Below, in pieces: positions 17,212-26,084 of a stretch of DNA of 64,000 nt; position 1 is the first letter of the stretch, and each line of letters starts with the position of its first letter. The translations under genes and the position numbers were made by a program. The notes below the pieces were generated by a model. It saw only the letters and a program-made list of their open reading frames with translations. It searched no databases and was not told the DNA's origin. The DNA lies in assembly GCF_016411825.1 (NCBI RefSeq), contig NZ_JAEKMH010000004.1, positions 372,001 to 436,000 on the forward strand, read 5' to 3'. This DNA is from Devosia sediminis. GTDB lineage: Bacteria; Pseudomonadota; Alphaproteobacteria; Rhizobiales; Devosiaceae.

Positions 17212-18435
17212 TCAGGCGCCGGACTTCTTGTTGCGGGCCGCCCAGGTCTTGAGACGCAGGCCGTTGAGACGGATGAAACCGGCCGCATCCTTGTGATCAT
17301 AGGCAATCGCGCCTTCTTCGAAGGTCACGAGGTCCATGTTGTAGAGGGAGTGCGGCGAGGTGCGGGCAATGACCGTAGCCGAGCCCTTGTAGAGCTTCAC
17401 CGTCACTTCGCCCGACACATACTGCTGGCTCTTGTCGATCAGGGCCTGCAGCATCTCGCGCTCGGGCGAGAACCAGAAGCCGTTATAGATGAGCTCGGCA
17501 TATTTGGGCATCAGCTCATCCTTGAGATGCGCTTCGCCGCGGTCGAGCGTGATCGATTCGATGCCGCGATGCGCGACCAGCAGGATGGTGCCGCCCGGGG
17601 TTTCGTAGAGGCCGCGCGACTTCATGCCGACAAAGCGGTTTTCGACGAGGTCGAGGCGCCCGACGCCATGCTTGCCGCCAAGCTCGTTGAGCTTGGTGAG
17701 CAGCGCGGCCGGGGAAAGCTTGACGCCATTGACCGAGACCGGATCGCCCTTTTCATAGCCGATGGTGATGATCTCGGCCTGGTCAGGCGCCTTTTCCGGA
17801 TCGACGGTGCGCTGGGCGACATAGTCCGGTGCCGGCACGCCGGGATCTTCCAGCACCATGCCCTCGGACGAGGTGTGCAGGAGGTTGGCGTCGACCGAGA
17901 ACGGCGCTTCGCCGCGCTTGTCCTTGGCGATCGGGATCTGGTTGGCTTCGGCATAGGCGAGAAGCTGGGTGCGCGAGCGCAGATCCCACTCGCGCCAGGG
18001 GGCGATGACCTTGATGGCCGGGTCGAGCGCATTGGCGGTCAATTCGAACCGAACCTGGTCATTGCCCTTGCCGGTGGCGCCATGGGAAATGGCGTCGGCG
18101 CCGGTTTCCTGGGCGATTTCGACGAGACGCTTGGCGATCAGCGGACGCGCGATCGAGGTGCCGAGCAGATACTGGCCCTCATAGACCGTATTGGCGCGGA
18201 ACATCGGGAACACGAAGTCGCGCACGAATTCCTCGCGCAGGTCCTCGATGCGGATGTCCTTGATGCCGAACATCTCGGCCTTCCTGCGCGCCGGCTCCAG
18301 CTCTTCGCCCTGGCCCAGATCGGCAGTGAAGGTCACCACCTCGCAATTATAGGTTTCCTGCAGCCATTTGAGGATGATGGAGGTATCGAGCCCGCCCGAA
18401 TAGGCCAGCACGACTTTTCTTATTTCATTCGACAT
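17212..18435 (-). CDS. argG: Argininosuccinate synthase
   Basis: This 407-residue enzyme joins citrulline and aspartate with ATP, the penultimate step of arginine synthesis. The N-terminal AYSGGLDTS is the ATP-pyrophosphatase signature (about residues 10-18). The [13 protein letters not shown] citrulline/aspartate segment and the full C-terminal multimerisation helix are present. Length is normal. The start is the ATG giving [16 protein letters not shown]. argH is not in the window. Confidence 0.97.
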   Translation of the reverse strand: MSNEIRKVVLAYSGGLDTSIILKWLQETYNCEVVTFTADLGQGEELEPARRKAEMFGIKDIRIEDLREEFVRDFVFPMFRANTVYEGQYLLGTSIARPLIAKRLVEIAQETGADAISHGATGKGNDQVRFELTANALDPAIKVIAPWREWDLRSRTQLLAYAEANQIPIAKDKRGEAPFSVDANLLHTSSEGMVLEDPGVPAPDYVAQRTVDPEKAPDQAEIITIGYEKGDPVSVNGVKLSPAALLTKLNELGGKHGVGRLDLVENRFVGMKSRGLYETPGGTILLVAHRGIESITLDRGEAHLKDELMPKYAELIYNGFWFSPEREMLQALIDKSQQYVSGEVTVKLYKGSATVIARTSPHSLYNMDLVTFEEGAIAYDHKDAAGFIRLNGLRLKTWAARNKKSGA

Positions 18436-18545
18436 TTTCGCATCTCGGTAGGAGTGGCCCGGGGTGGAGGCCCGAAATCGGGCGCACCCTAGTCATGACT
18501 GGGCTTTGGTGCAATTGTCCGGCGCCAAGATTCTTGGGAGCCTTC

Positions 18546-19196
18546 ATGCCCGCCTTCATCCCCGATGTATCCGTCATTGTCACCTTTGCGCTTGCCGGTT
18601 TCGTGCTGGCCGTGACGCCGGGACCCGACATGGCGCTCTTCGTCTCGCGCACCATGAACTTCGGCCGCGCCCATGGCTTTGCCGCAGTGCTGGGCACGAG
18701 CACCGGTATCGCCGTGCACACGGCGCTGGTGGCCTTCGGTATTTCGGTGCTGATCGTGGCGGCGCCGGCCGCCTTCTGGGTGCTCAAGATCGTGGGCGCG
18801 CTCTACCTGGTCTGGCTCGCCATCCAGGCCATCCGATCCGGCGGAGGCCTGCTGGTGACGCGCGCCGCGGGGCGGCAGCCGACCTTGTTCCAGAGCTACA
18901 TGACCGGCCTTGCCATCAACCTCACCAATCCCAAGGTGGCGCTGTTCTTCGTGACCTTCCTGCCCCAGTTCATCTCGGCCGATGATCCGGCCGCGGCCAG
19001 CAAGCTCCTGGTCCTGGGCGTCGAGTTCATCGTCGTCTCCCTGCCTGTCGTCATCGCCACCGTACTGTGCGCCGAATGGCTGACGACGACTTTGCGCGAC
19101 AACCAGTGGGTGTCCCGGGCGCTGAACTGGAGCTTTGCCGCGGTATTCCTGGCTTTTGCCGCCACCATCCTCTTTGCCGAAGGCCGCAGGTCGTGA
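18546..19196 (+). CDS. LysE-family amino-acid exporter
   Basis: The 216-residue protein has six predicted helices and the LysE/RhtB signature TPGPDMALFVSRTMNFG near residues 24-40, plus the NLTNPKVALFFVTFLPQF segment. Family members export lysine, homoserine, threonine or other amino acids using the proton gradient; the substrate is not predictable. The ATG at 18546 has a GGGAG site; 17 upstream in-frame residues are not family-like. The stop overlaps the GTG start of rlmJ. Confidence 0.88.
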   Translation: MPAFIPDVSVIVTFALAGFVLAVTPGPDMALFVSRTMNFGRAHGFAAVLGTSTGIAVHTALVAFGISVLIVAAPAAFWVLKIVGALYLVWLAIQAIRSGGGLLVTRAAGRQPTLFQSYMTGLAINLTNPKVALFFVTFLPQFISADDPAAASKLLVLGVEFIVVSLPVVIATVLCAEWLTTTLRDNQWVSRALNWSFAAVFLAFAATILFAEGRRS

Positions 19197-20041
19197 ACTA
19201 TCGCCACGCCTTTCACGCCGGCAATTTTGCCGATGTGGTCAAACACACGATCCTCACCCGTATCCTCGCTTACCTGATGAAGAAGGACGCCGCCTTTCGG
19301 GTGATCGACACCCATGCTGGCCTGGGCATCTATGATCTCCAGGGCGACCAGGCGGAAAAGACCGGCGAATGGCAGGACGGCATCGGCCGGCTGATTCACG
19401 TGAAACTTCCCGCTCAAGCCGCCGACCTGCTGGCGCCCTATCTCGATGCCGTCAGGGCCCGCAATCCGGAAGGCAAGCTGCGCTACTATCCGGGCTCGCC
19501 GTTCATCACGCGGCACATGCTGCGCCCGCAGGACCGGCTGATGGCCTTCGAGCTGCATCCCATGGATGCCGACCGGCTCAAGGAGAATTTCGCGGGCGAC
19601 TTCCAGACCCGCGTCACCCAGCTCGACGCCTGGGACATTTTCGGAACCCACCTGCCCCCCAAGGAAAAGCGCGGTCTGGTACTGGTCGATCCGCCCTTTG
19701 AGGAAAAGGGAGAATTTTCACGCATGGTGCAGAGCCTCGAAAAGGCACAGAAGCGCTGGCCCGGCGGCACCTATGCCTATTGGTATCCGATCAAGGAGAT
19801 GGAAGAGGTCGAGGCCTTCGTGAAGGCGCTCAAGGGCACGGGCATCCCAAAAATCCTCAGGCTCGAACTCACCATCCGCCCCTCATCCCAGCCGCCGCGC
19901 CTCTATGGCACCGGCATGATGGTGGTCAATCCGCCCTATGTACTGGAAGAAGAGATGCGCGTGCTGCTGCCGGTACTGGCGGATGTGCTGGGCGAAAGCG
20001 GGCAAGGCCGCTGGGCTTTGCAATGGGTTGCCGGGGAGTAG
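19193..20041 (+). CDS. rlmJ: 23S rRNA (adenine-2030 N6)-methyltransferase
   Basis: The 282-residue RlmJ (DUF519) enzyme methylates A2030 of 23S rRNA. It shows the family opening MNYRHAFHAGNFADVVKH, the AdoMet motif DTHAGLGIYDL, and the catalytic LVDPPFEEKGEF. The start is the GTG at 19193, overlapping the lysE-type stop (GTGA); longer frames run antisense-like through that gene and are ignored. A parS-like sequence lies inside the gene at 19392-19407. It converges on the UDG-fold gene. Confidence 0.95.
   Translation: MNYRHAFHAGNFADVVKHTILTRILAYLMKKDAAFRVIDTHAGLGIYDLQGDQAEKTGEWQDGIGRLIHVKLPAQAADLLAPYLDAVRARNPEGKLRYYPGSPFITRHMLRPQDRLMAFELHPMDADRLKENFAGDFQTRVTQLDAWDIFGTHLPPKEKRGLVLVDPPFEEKGEFSRMVQSLEKAQKRWPGGTYAYWYPIKEMEEVEAFVKALKGTGIPKILRLELTIRPSSQPPRLYGTGMMVVNPPYVLEEEMRVLLPVLADVLGESGQGRWALQWVAGE
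19392..19407 (+). other. parS-like 16-mer inside rlmJ
   Basis: TGATTCACGTGAAACT keeps the TTCACGTGAAA core and differs from TGTTTCACGTGAAACA at positions 3 and 16. It is far from parAB and lies in coding sequence, so it may be a weak outlying ParB site or chance. Confidence 0.3.
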
Positions 20042-20048
20042 CAGCCGG

Positions 20049-20582
20049 CTATGTCAATGCTGCAGCGATTAGCTCAGCTTTATAGTCGTACGTCCCAATC
20101 CTCGCGCTGGGGTGGGGAACTTCCAAACAACTGACACCAAAACGGCGGCACGCCCGAGCCGCTTGCCCCCCAAGTGCGACAACCTTTCTTCCCTCTACCT
20201 CAAACCGGGTAATACTATCGAAAGAAGCGTCCACGTCTTGGAACGAGATGCTGTCACTTCGCCCAGCGGGCAAAAGGTGAAATGCCTGTGTCATATAGAT
20301 GTCCGCGCGCGACATTTTGGCGATGGCTAACGCTTTGTCCATCACAACGTTGAATGGAATACCGGGCATATAGCCATATTTGCGCAATACGGCAGCATGT
20401 TGCATGGCAGAAGGCGCATCAAACCAATTATAGGCCACAAGTACAGGACCACTCCTGCTCCTCGAATTGATTTGGAGAGGAGAAACATAGTCACCATCGA
20501 GTCCAACATCAAACAAGGACTTGTAGCCCGGAAGCGCAAAGGACTTTCGCTTCCTCACAATCTCTTCGTAAGACATTGGCAT
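20049..20582 (-). CDS. Divergent uracil-DNA glycosylase-fold protein
   Basis: The 177-residue protein follows the UDG-superfamily layout. An early GIPFNVVMDKALAIAKMSRA / DIYMTQAFHLLP segment resembles the GxPF and (D)(V/I)Y(I/M)TN region. The C-terminal half has VVALGGQAA and the histidine motif PHPSAR. Only two cysteines are present, so there is no family-4-type iron-sulphur cluster. Whether it excises uracil is unknown. The ATG at 20582 is set by a GGAGG site. Codon use and GC content (near half) differ sharply from the neighbours, indicating horizontal transfer. Confidence 0.6.
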   Translation of the reverse strand: MPMSYEEIVRKRKSFALPGYKSLFDVGLDGDYVSPLQINSRSRSGPVLVAYNWFDAPSAMQHAAVLRKYGYMPGIPFNVVMDKALAIAKMSRADIYMTQAFHLLPAGRSDSISFQDVDASFDSITRFEVEGRKVVALGGQAARACRRFGVSCLEVPHPSARIGTYDYKAELIAAALT

Positions 20583-20675
20583 CTGGAACCTCCAGAATGC
20601 AATCTTCAAAATACTGAAAAATAACGCAAGCAAACGTCGCGTTAAAATTAACAAGTATAGGCAATATCTTGGGCT

Positions 20676-21884
20676 CTACAGCGCCAGCAGCGCCTCGCGG
20701 TCTTTCTTGGTCAGCCGCTCGCTCTCGCTCTTCAACTGCCCACACGCCGCAAAGATATCGCGGCCGCGGGGGGTGCGGACGGGCGAGGCGTAGCCCGCCT
20801 TGTTGACGATGTCGGCAAAGCGTTCGATGCGCGACGAGGGCGAGGTACCGTAGTTCGAACCCGGCCAGGGGTTGAACGGGATCAGGTTGATCTTGGCAGG
20901 AATGCCGGCGAGGAGCCGCACCAGTTCGCGGGCTTCGGCATCAGAATCGTTGATGCCGTCGAGCATGACATATTCGAAGGTGATACGGCGCGCATTGGAG
21001 AGGCCCGGATAATTCCTGCAGGCCTCGAGCAGTTCCTTGAGCGGCCACTTCTTGTTGATCGGCACCAGCACGTCGCGCAGTTCGTCGCGCACGGCATGGA
21101 GCGAAATGGCCAGCATGACGTCGATCTCGCGGCCGGTCGGCTCGATATAGGGCACGACGCCCGAGGTCGAGAGGGTGATGCGGCGCTTAGAGATGGACAT
21201 GCCGTCGCCGGCTGAGGCGATCAGCAGGGCCTGCTTGACGTTGTCATAGTTGTAGAGCGGCTCGCCCATGCCCATCATCACGATATTGGTGATGGCGCGG
21301 GTTTCGCCACCCGGCACGAGGCCGCCGTCATCGGGACGCGCGCCGCCGGGGAAATCGCCGAGGCGCTCGCGCGCCATGAGGATCTGCCCCAGAATTTCGC
21401 CGGCCGTCAGGTTTCGCACCAGCTTTTGCGTGCCGGTGTGGCAGAAGGAGCAGGTCAGCGTGCAACCCACCTGCGACGAGACACAGAGCGTGCCGCGGTC
21501 GCTTTCCGGGATATAGACGGTTTCTACCTCGACCGGCGGCATGTTGGGGTTCTGCGGGTCGCGGAAGCGGAACAGCCACTTGCGGGTGCCGTCGACCGAG
21601 ACCTGCTCGGTGACGATTTCCGGGCGATCGAGATTGAAGGTGTCGGAGAGCTTCTGGCGCACCGGCTTGGCCACATTGGTCATGCGGTCGAAATCAGTGA
21701 CGCCGTTGACATAGAGCCAGTTCCAGAGCTGGGAGGCGCGCATGCGGCCTTCCTTTTCCGAGACCACGCCGTGACCGACCAGCGCTTCGGCAAGGCCGGC
21801 CTTGGACAGCCCGATCAGCGACGGCCGCGCGGCCGAGGCCGGACGAGTGGCGGTCGAATGGTCAAGGTTCAGCGCGTGGCTCAT
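20676..21884 (-). CDS. rlmN: Dual-specificity 23S rRNA/tRNA adenine-C2 methyltransferase
   Basis: This 402-residue radical-SAM enzyme methylates A2503 of 23S rRNA and A37 of some tRNAs. The CxxxCxxC cluster motif is CTLTCSFC; the [12 protein letters not shown] and [12 protein letters not shown] segments bind AdoMet. The catalytic C-terminal cysteine is in [12 protein letters not shown]. The ATG at 21884 gives [12 protein letters not shown]; upstream in-frame residues are unlike the family. An 11-bp hairpin lies in the leader at 21977-22001. Confidence 0.96.
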   Translation of the reverse strand: MSHALNLDHSTATRPASAARPSLIGLSKAGLAEALVGHGVVSEKEGRMRASQLWNWLYVNGVTDFDRMTNVAKPVRQKLSDTFNLDRPEIVTEQVSVDGTRKWLFRFRDPQNPNMPPVEVETVYIPESDRGTLCVSSQVGCTLTCSFCHTGTQKLVRNLTAGEILGQILMARERLGDFPGGARPDDGGLVPGGETRAITNIVMMGMGEPLYNYDNVKQALLIASAGDGMSISKRRITLSTSGVVPYIEPTGREIDVMLAISLHAVRDELRDVLVPINKKWPLKELLEACRNYPGLSNARRITFEYVMLDGINDSDAEARELVRLLAGIPAKINLIPFNPWPGSNYGTSPSSRIERFADIVNKAGYASPVRTPRGRDIFAACGQLKSESERLTKKDREALLAL

Positions 21885-21976
21885 GGCAGGCACACCGGGG
21901 GCGTTGGGAATGCGGGAAGTGCGGGCGTTTAGCACAGACCTGCGGATTTCGCAAAGCTTCGAACTGTCACGAAGGG

Positions 21977-22001
21977 CTGATCGCTCCGGTGGAGCGATCA
22001 G
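21977..22001. repeat. Perfect 11-bp hairpin in the rlmN leader
   Basis: CTGATCGCTCC and GGAGCGATCAG form an uninterrupted 11-bp stem with a 3-base GGT centre. It lies about 93 bp upstream of the rlmN start within a 306-bp gap (21885-22190). No T-run follows on either strand, so it is not an obvious terminator. Otherwise this gap holds only the repeats at 22058-22163. Confidence 0.55.
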
Positions 22002-22057
22002 AAGTGAGAAGGCCATGAGAGCTGTGCTCGATTGGCCGTCTCCTCGACGTCTGCGAA

Positions 22058-22163
22058 ATGGATTGCCCGGTCAAGCCGAGGACGGAACTGCAGATGTGGC
22101 AGAACCCCTCATCCGGCGTTGTGCTTCGCTGAAAACAAAGGTCCCCGCCTTCGCGGGGATGAC
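22058..22163. repeat. Degenerate family B half and family C copy
   Basis: A GGATTGCCCGGTCAAGCCG half-palindrome (22058-22078), lacking a good right arm, is followed by a GTCCCCGCCTTCGCGGGGAT hairpin at 22141-22160. The two families thus sit side by side in the gap before the IalB-like gene. Confidence 0.6.
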
Positions 22164-22190
22164 ACCGTGTTTAGGGACGGCTATGGCGGC

Positions 22191-22697
22191 CTAGCACTCT
22201 GCCCCGATCGCCTGCTGGGCGGCGGTGGCGCCCGAAAGCGAGAAGGTCTGCACCACTTCGGTGCCGGCGGCCGAGGTGCCGGTGATCACGAGGGTCGAGC
22301 CGGAGCGGATGGCGGCGGCGAGATTGGCGGCCTGCCCGGCATCGTCGAGCCAGGCGGCGTCACTCTGGGTGAAGAGCGGGAACTCCTGGCCGCCCACATT
22401 GGCCACGGCCATCGAGCCGGTCTGGAATGTGTAGCCGGCCACGACGTTGAACTCGTTGACCACATCCTCGCCCGGGCGATTGGTGATGTAGGCATAGCCC
22501 TCGGAATAGCCCTCCGGGGTGGGCTCGGTGCTCTTGGGCTTGGTCATGGCAAAGCACACCGTGCCGCCGCCGTCATCGGCCGCATAGCTCGACCAGTCGC
22601 GGAAATCGCCGAGCACCCGCGCCGACTGGGCCTGGGCCGGCGCTAGGGCGGCCAGGACGAGGAGCGTGGCGAGCGGAAGGGCGGAACGACGGATCAT
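22191..22697 (-). CDS. IalB-like secreted protein (invasion-associated locus B family), copy 1
   Basis: The 168-residue protein has a cleavable signal peptide (MIRRSALPLATLLVLAALAPAQAQ). The mature part has the family pattern of an early WSSYAADDGGGTVCFA strand, a central repeat-like beta region, and a TFSLSGATAAQQAIGAEC ending. Two cysteines probably form a disulphide in the periplasm. IalB proteins affect host-cell entry in Bartonella; in free-living relatives the role is unknown. A paralogue lies just upstream on the same strand (22786-23307). Confidence 0.75.
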   Translation of the reverse strand: MIRRSALPLATLLVLAALAPAQAQSARVLGDFRDWSSYAADDGGGTVCFAMTKPKSTEPTPEGYSEGYAYITNRPGEDVVNEFNVVAGYTFQTGSMAVANVGGQEFPLFTQSDAAWLDDAGQAANLAAAIRSGSTLVITGTSAAGTEVVQTFSLSGATAAQQAIGAEC

Positions 22698-22785
22698 GGG
22701 GGGACTTGGACCTCTTGGGCAAACCGGGCAGCGGGTCGGCGGACCCCTGCCCAGTTACAAATGTTCTGGCGGAAGCGGCAAGCCT

Positions 22786-23307
22786 TTACTGGCAGGCCGC
22801 GTCGATGGCGTTCATCGCCGCAGTGGCGCCGGAAAGGGAATAGGTGTCGACCGTATTGGTTCCACGCTGGCTGGTGCCGCGCACGACAAGCTGGCTGCCG
22901 GCCTTGAAGGCCTGCACGAAAGCCGGTTCGTCGCTGCTCGACGCCAGCCAGGCCGTCGAGTCCCGCGCCGCCATGACATAGCTCTTGCCATCGATGGCGG
23001 CAGAGGCCTTGGCATCGGTGGCGTTGTACGGATAGCCGATCTGGGTCTGGACCTCGTTCTTCGAGCCCATGCCCTTGCGATGCACGATCAGGAACTTGAT
23101 CGGGTCGCGGTTGGCGCCCGCCGGTTCGCTGGATGTCGGCTCGCCGATGATGAAGCAGATCTGTCCGCTCTGGTCCGAGGCCGTATAGGCCGACCATGCA
23201 TTGAAGGTGCCCAGCTCGGTCGCCTGCTGCGCCTGGGCGGCCGGCGCCAGAGCCATGACCGTCGCTACCGCGAGCCCGAGGGCAAGGCCACCGGTTTTCG
23301 TCGTCAT
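22786..23307 (-). CDS. IalB-like secreted protein, copy 2
   Basis: The 173-residue protein has a signal peptide ending AAQAQQ. It shares with its neighbour the W-S-x-Y-x-A-x-D opening (WSAYTASDQSGQICF) and the closing YSLSGATAAMNAIDAACQ, which indicates tandem duplication followed by strong divergence in the centre. The ATG at 23307 follows an AGAGGAAG site; a TTG two codons upstream is an alternative. Probably periplasmic; function unknown. Confidence 0.75.
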   Translation of the reverse strand: MTTKTGGLALGLAVATVMALAPAAQAQQATELGTFNAWSAYTASDQSGQICFIIGEPTSSEPAGANRDPIKFLIVHRKGMGSKNEVQTQIGYPYNATDAKASAAIDGKSYVMAARDSTAWLASSSDEPAFVQAFKAGSQLVVRGTSQRGTNTVDTYSLSGATAAMNAIDAACQ

Positions 23308-23562
23308 CGCCAATTCTTCCTCTTGTCTTGCTGCCGTTCGTGGGGCGTTCTGCCCGTCCAGTGTGCCCCGAACATGGTTACCAACATCTCAAGGCGCACC
23401 GCTCCCCGCCGCACCGGTGGCCTTCGCTTCAAATGAAAGCCAAAGGCGGCGGGATTGGGGCACCCCTGCCCCGGGCGAGGGGCATGTGGCGGGGAAAGGG
23501 TTAACCGGGCCCTAACAAGGGTGTGATCTCCCGGCGTCGCTCAGGCTGCCAGCTGGACGGCG

Positions 23563-24102
23563 TCACGCCGCCAGGGGATAGGACTGTTCCACGAGATAGG
23601 GGCCGCCGCCGATCGAATCCCGGCTCGAATAAAGGACGAAGCGGGCGGGCGCGAAGCTCAGCGGCTCGAACCGCGCCGCCTCGGCCATGAACCGGGCAAG
23701 GTCTTCCGCAGAGGTGCCGCGCAGCCGGGCCAGCGAAACATGGGGCACGAACTTGCGGCCCTCCGGCGCCAGGCCCGCCTTTTGCAGCATCCGCTCCTGC
23801 GCCGCCTGCAGGCGGGTTAGCGCCTCGGAGGGCTCGACCCCGGCATAAAGCGCGCGCGGCTTGTCGCCGCCAAAACTGCCCAGATGGGTCAGGCGAATGG
23901 GGAATTGCAGCGAATTGGACAGCCGATCGAGGCTGTCGGCCACGTCATCGGCAACGTGACCATCGACATCGCCGATAAATCTGAGGGTAATGTGGTAGTT
24001 CTCGGGATCGATCCAGCGGGCGCCGGCGAGGCCGCCGCGCTTGAGCGAAAGGGCAAATCCCACATCGGCGGGGATTTCGAGGCCGGTAAAAAGCCGGGGC
24101 AT
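23563..24102 (-). CDS. thpR: RNA 2',3'-cyclic phosphodiesterase (2H family)
   Basis: The 179-residue ThpR/LigT protein has both catalytic H-x-T/S-x motifs: HITLRF near residue 37 and HVSLAR near 121, with the typical RLFTGLEIP start. It opens 2',3'-cyclic phosphate ends on RNA. The 2H fold length is normal. The gene is alone and divergent from the Bax-inhibitor-type gene. Confidence 0.92.
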   Translation of the reverse strand: MPRLFTGLEIPADVGFALSLKRGGLAGARWIDPENYHITLRFIGDVDGHVADDVADSLDRLSNSLQFPIRLTHLGSFGGDKPRALYAGVEPSEALTRLQAAQERMLQKAGLAPEGRKFVPHVSLARLRGTSAEDLARFMAEAARFEPLSFAPARFVLYSSRDSIGGGPYLVEQSYPLAA

Positions 24103-24192
24103 GATGAGCCTCCCTGGCGGTCGATTCGTCGCCCCGACCGTAACACAAACGCTTTATCCGGCCAGTCCATGTGTCGCAGGGGACCGAATATC

Positions 24193-24222
24193 CTTGTCAA
24201 TCCTCTGTGGCGTCCCCATATT
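24193..24222 (+). promoter_or_regulatory. Promoter of the Bax-inhibitor-1 gene, heat-shock-like
   Basis: CTTGTCA at 24193-24199 and CCCCATATT at 24214-24222 resemble the alphaproteobacterial RpoH pattern (CTTG near -35, CCCCATAT near -10). Read as sigma-70, TTGTCA and CATATT are 17 bp apart. The predicted start of transcription lies about 70 bp before the ATG at 24300. Confidence 0.45.
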
Positions 24223-24299
24223 CCTCGGCAAGTGGCAATGCCAAATGCCCCCTGCGGTGAGAAAACCGCCTCACGTTTTTTGGGAAAGGGAACCTGAAA

Positions 24300-25025
24300 A
24301 TGGCTGAATATGACCGTCAGACCCTCGGTGCGCGGGCCGGCTCGGCCGTAGCCATCGACGAAGGTCTTCGCAGCTATATGCTGCGCGTCTACAATTATAT
24401 GGGCCTGGGCCTCGTGGTCACCGGCCTTGTTGCCTATTTCACCAGCCAGTGGGCCATGTCCAGCCAGGCCAATGCCGAGCTGCTCTATGCCAGCCCGCTC
24501 GCCTGGGTGATCATGCTGTCGCCGCTGGCCTTCGTGCTGGTGCTGAGCTTCGGCATCAACAAGCTTTCCGTGGGCGCTGCCCAGGCCGTGTTCTGGGCCT
24601 TCGCGGCCGTGATGGGCCTGTCGCTCTCGTCAATCTTCCTGGTCTATACCGGCGCTTCTATCGCCAAGGTGTTCTTCATCACCGCCGCTACGTTCGGCGC
24701 GATGAGCCTTTACGGCTACACCACCAAGCGTGACCTGACCGGCATGGGCAACTTCCTGATGATGGGCCTGATCGGCATCATCATCGCCTCGATCGTGAAC
24801 ATCTTCATGGGCTCGACCATGCTGGACTTCGCGATCTCGGTCATCGGCGTGCTGATCTTCACCGGTCTCACTGCCTATGACACCCAGAAGATCAAGGAAA
24901 GCTACTCCGAGCATTACGGTGCCGACGTGATGGCCAAGAATGCCATCATGGGCGCGCTCTCGCTCTACCTCGACTTCATCAACCTGTTCATGATGCTGCT
25001 CCGCCTGTTCGGCAATCGCGAGTAA
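24300..25025 (+). CDS. Bax inhibitor-1 / YccA-family membrane protein
   Basis: The 241-residue protein has seven predicted membrane helices and the BI-1 hallmarks: GLSLSSIFLVYTGASIAKVF, the FITAATFGAMSLYGYTTK segment, and the acidic C-terminal GLTAYDTQKIKE region. Bacterial members such as YccA and YbhL modulate FtsH proteolysis or act as pH-sensitive calcium leak channels; which applies here is unknown. A heat-shock-like promoter precedes it and a strong terminator follows at 25079-25108. Confidence 0.93.
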   Translation: MAEYDRQTLGARAGSAVAIDEGLRSYMLRVYNYMGLGLVVTGLVAYFTSQWAMSSQANAELLYASPLAWVIMLSPLAFVLVLSFGINKLSVGAAQAVFWAFAAVMGLSLSSIFLVYTGASIAKVFFITAATFGAMSLYGYTTKRDLTGMGNFLMMGLIGIIIASIVNIFMGSTMLDFAISVIGVLIFTGLTAYDTQKIKESYSEHYGADVMAKNAIMGALSLYLDFINLFMMLLRLFGNRE

Positions 25026-25078
25026 GTACCGATATCCTTGATCGCATGATCAAGGAATTTGGTTGGACGACTTCAGGG

Positions 25079-25108
25079 ACCGCAGCCTAAAAGGGCTGCG
25101 GTCTTTTT
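25079..25108 (+). terminator. Rho-independent terminator of the BI-1 gene
   Basis: ACCGCAGCC (25079-25087) pairs perfectly with GGCTGCGGT (25094-25102), followed by CTTTTT. A second 8-bp hairpin, CCTTGATC against GATCAAGG at 25036-25055, lies just before it. Confidence 0.9.
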
Positions 25109-25120
25109 ATGTGTGCAGCC

Positions 25121-25618
25121 ATGTCCGACACGCTTCTCCGCGCTTTTTCCTGGTCCGATATCCCGGCCATCACCACGATCTATCGGCACTATGTCGAGCA
25201 CAGCGCCATCACCTTCGATACCGAAGCGCCGGGCGAGGAAGCGATTGCAGAAAAATATGCGGGCCTCAAGAAGCTCGGCCATCCGGTGATCATCGCCGAG
25301 CGCCAGGGCAGGGTCGTGGGCTATGCGTATGCGAGCTTTTATCGCCCCCGCGCCGCCTATCGCTTCACCTGCGAGGATTCGATCTATCTCGACCCGGCCG
25401 AAACCGGGAAGGGCCTGGGCAAGGCGCTGCTGACCGAACTCCTGATCCAGTCCAAGGCCTTCGGCTTCAAGCAGATGCTGGCCGTGATCACCGCCGACAC
25501 CGCCAATTCCATCGCCATCCACGAAAAGTTCGGCTTCGAGCGCGTCGGCTACTACAAGGCAGTGGGTCTCAAATTCGACCGCTGGCACGATATCGTGCAC
25601 CTGCAAAAGGCGCTCTAG
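25121..25618 (+). CDS. GNAT acetyltransferase, phosphinothricin-acetyltransferase type
   Basis: This 165-residue GNAT enzyme resembles the Pat/YncA branch: PAITTIYRHYVEHSAITFDTE at the front, then VGYAYASFYRPRAAYRFTCEDSIYLDP, the acetyl-CoA loop GKGLGKALL, and NSIAIHEKFGFERVGYYKAVG. Such enzymes acetylate small amines, including phosphinothricin or methionine sulphoximine. The ATG at 25121 is chosen; another ATG at 25109 overlaps the T-run of the preceding terminator. It converges with the GNAT gene at 25620, one base apart. Confidence 0.88.
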   Translation: MSDTLLRAFSWSDIPAITTIYRHYVEHSAITFDTEAPGEEAIAEKYAGLKKLGHPVIIAERQGRVVGYAYASFYRPRAAYRFTCEDSIYLDPAETGKGLGKALLTELLIQSKAFGFKQMLAVITADTANSIAIHEKFGFERVGYYKAVGLKFDRWHDIVHLQKAL

Positions 25619-25619
25619 C

Positions 25620-26084
25620 TCAGATCAGCGGCTTATGCATGGCCGAACAGGCCATCCTGCCATCGGGCATGGCATCGCCGGCCCAGCCCTGCGCCAGGTA
25701 GAACCGGCGTGCCGTCGCCGTGGCCTTGAGCCGTCCCGTGGCAAAACCGCGCGCGACGAGATCGGCTTCGAGATGAGTGAGAAGCGCCTTGCTGACGCCG
25801 CGGAACCGGGCCGCCGGAGCCACATAGTTGAGGGCAATTTCACCGTCCGCCGTAGTCGCCCCCACCGCCGCAACCTGCTCGTCGAGCTCGGCGACGAAGA
25901 GATAGAATCCACTCCGCTCCAGCATGGCGGAGACGCCCGCCGGCGTCTTGTTTGCCGTCCATTCGGCGATCCGTGCGGGATCGTCACCATGGTCGGCATG
26001 GCAGAGTTCGGTGATCGAGGCGATCAGCACCGCACTCATGGCGGCGGCGTCAGCGGGACGGGCCGGACGCACGTGGAGGCTCAC
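25620..26084 (-). CDS. GNAT-family N-acetyltransferase
   Basis: The 154-residue protein is a GNAT fold with RPARPADAAAMSAVLIASI at the start, EIALNYVAPAARFRGVSKALL as the acetyl-CoA-binding strand and loop, and ATARRFYLAQGWAG near the end. The substrate is unknown. Its ATG overlaps the DUF2794 stop by four bases, so the two genes are translationally coupled. It is not closely similar to the neighbouring GNAT gene. Confidence 0.87.
   Translation of the reverse strand: MSLHVRPARPADAAAMSAVLIASITELCHADHGDDPARIAEWTANKTPAGVSAMLERSGFYLFVAELDEQVAAVGATTADGEIALNYVAPAARFRGVSKALLTHLEADLVARGFATGRLKATATARRFYLAQGWAGDAMPDGRMACSAMHKPLI

Noticed and set aside
23501..23515. CtrA-like TTAA-N7-CTAA
   Set aside because: One mismatch and almost 200 bp from the nearest start (IalB-like copy 2); too weak to call.
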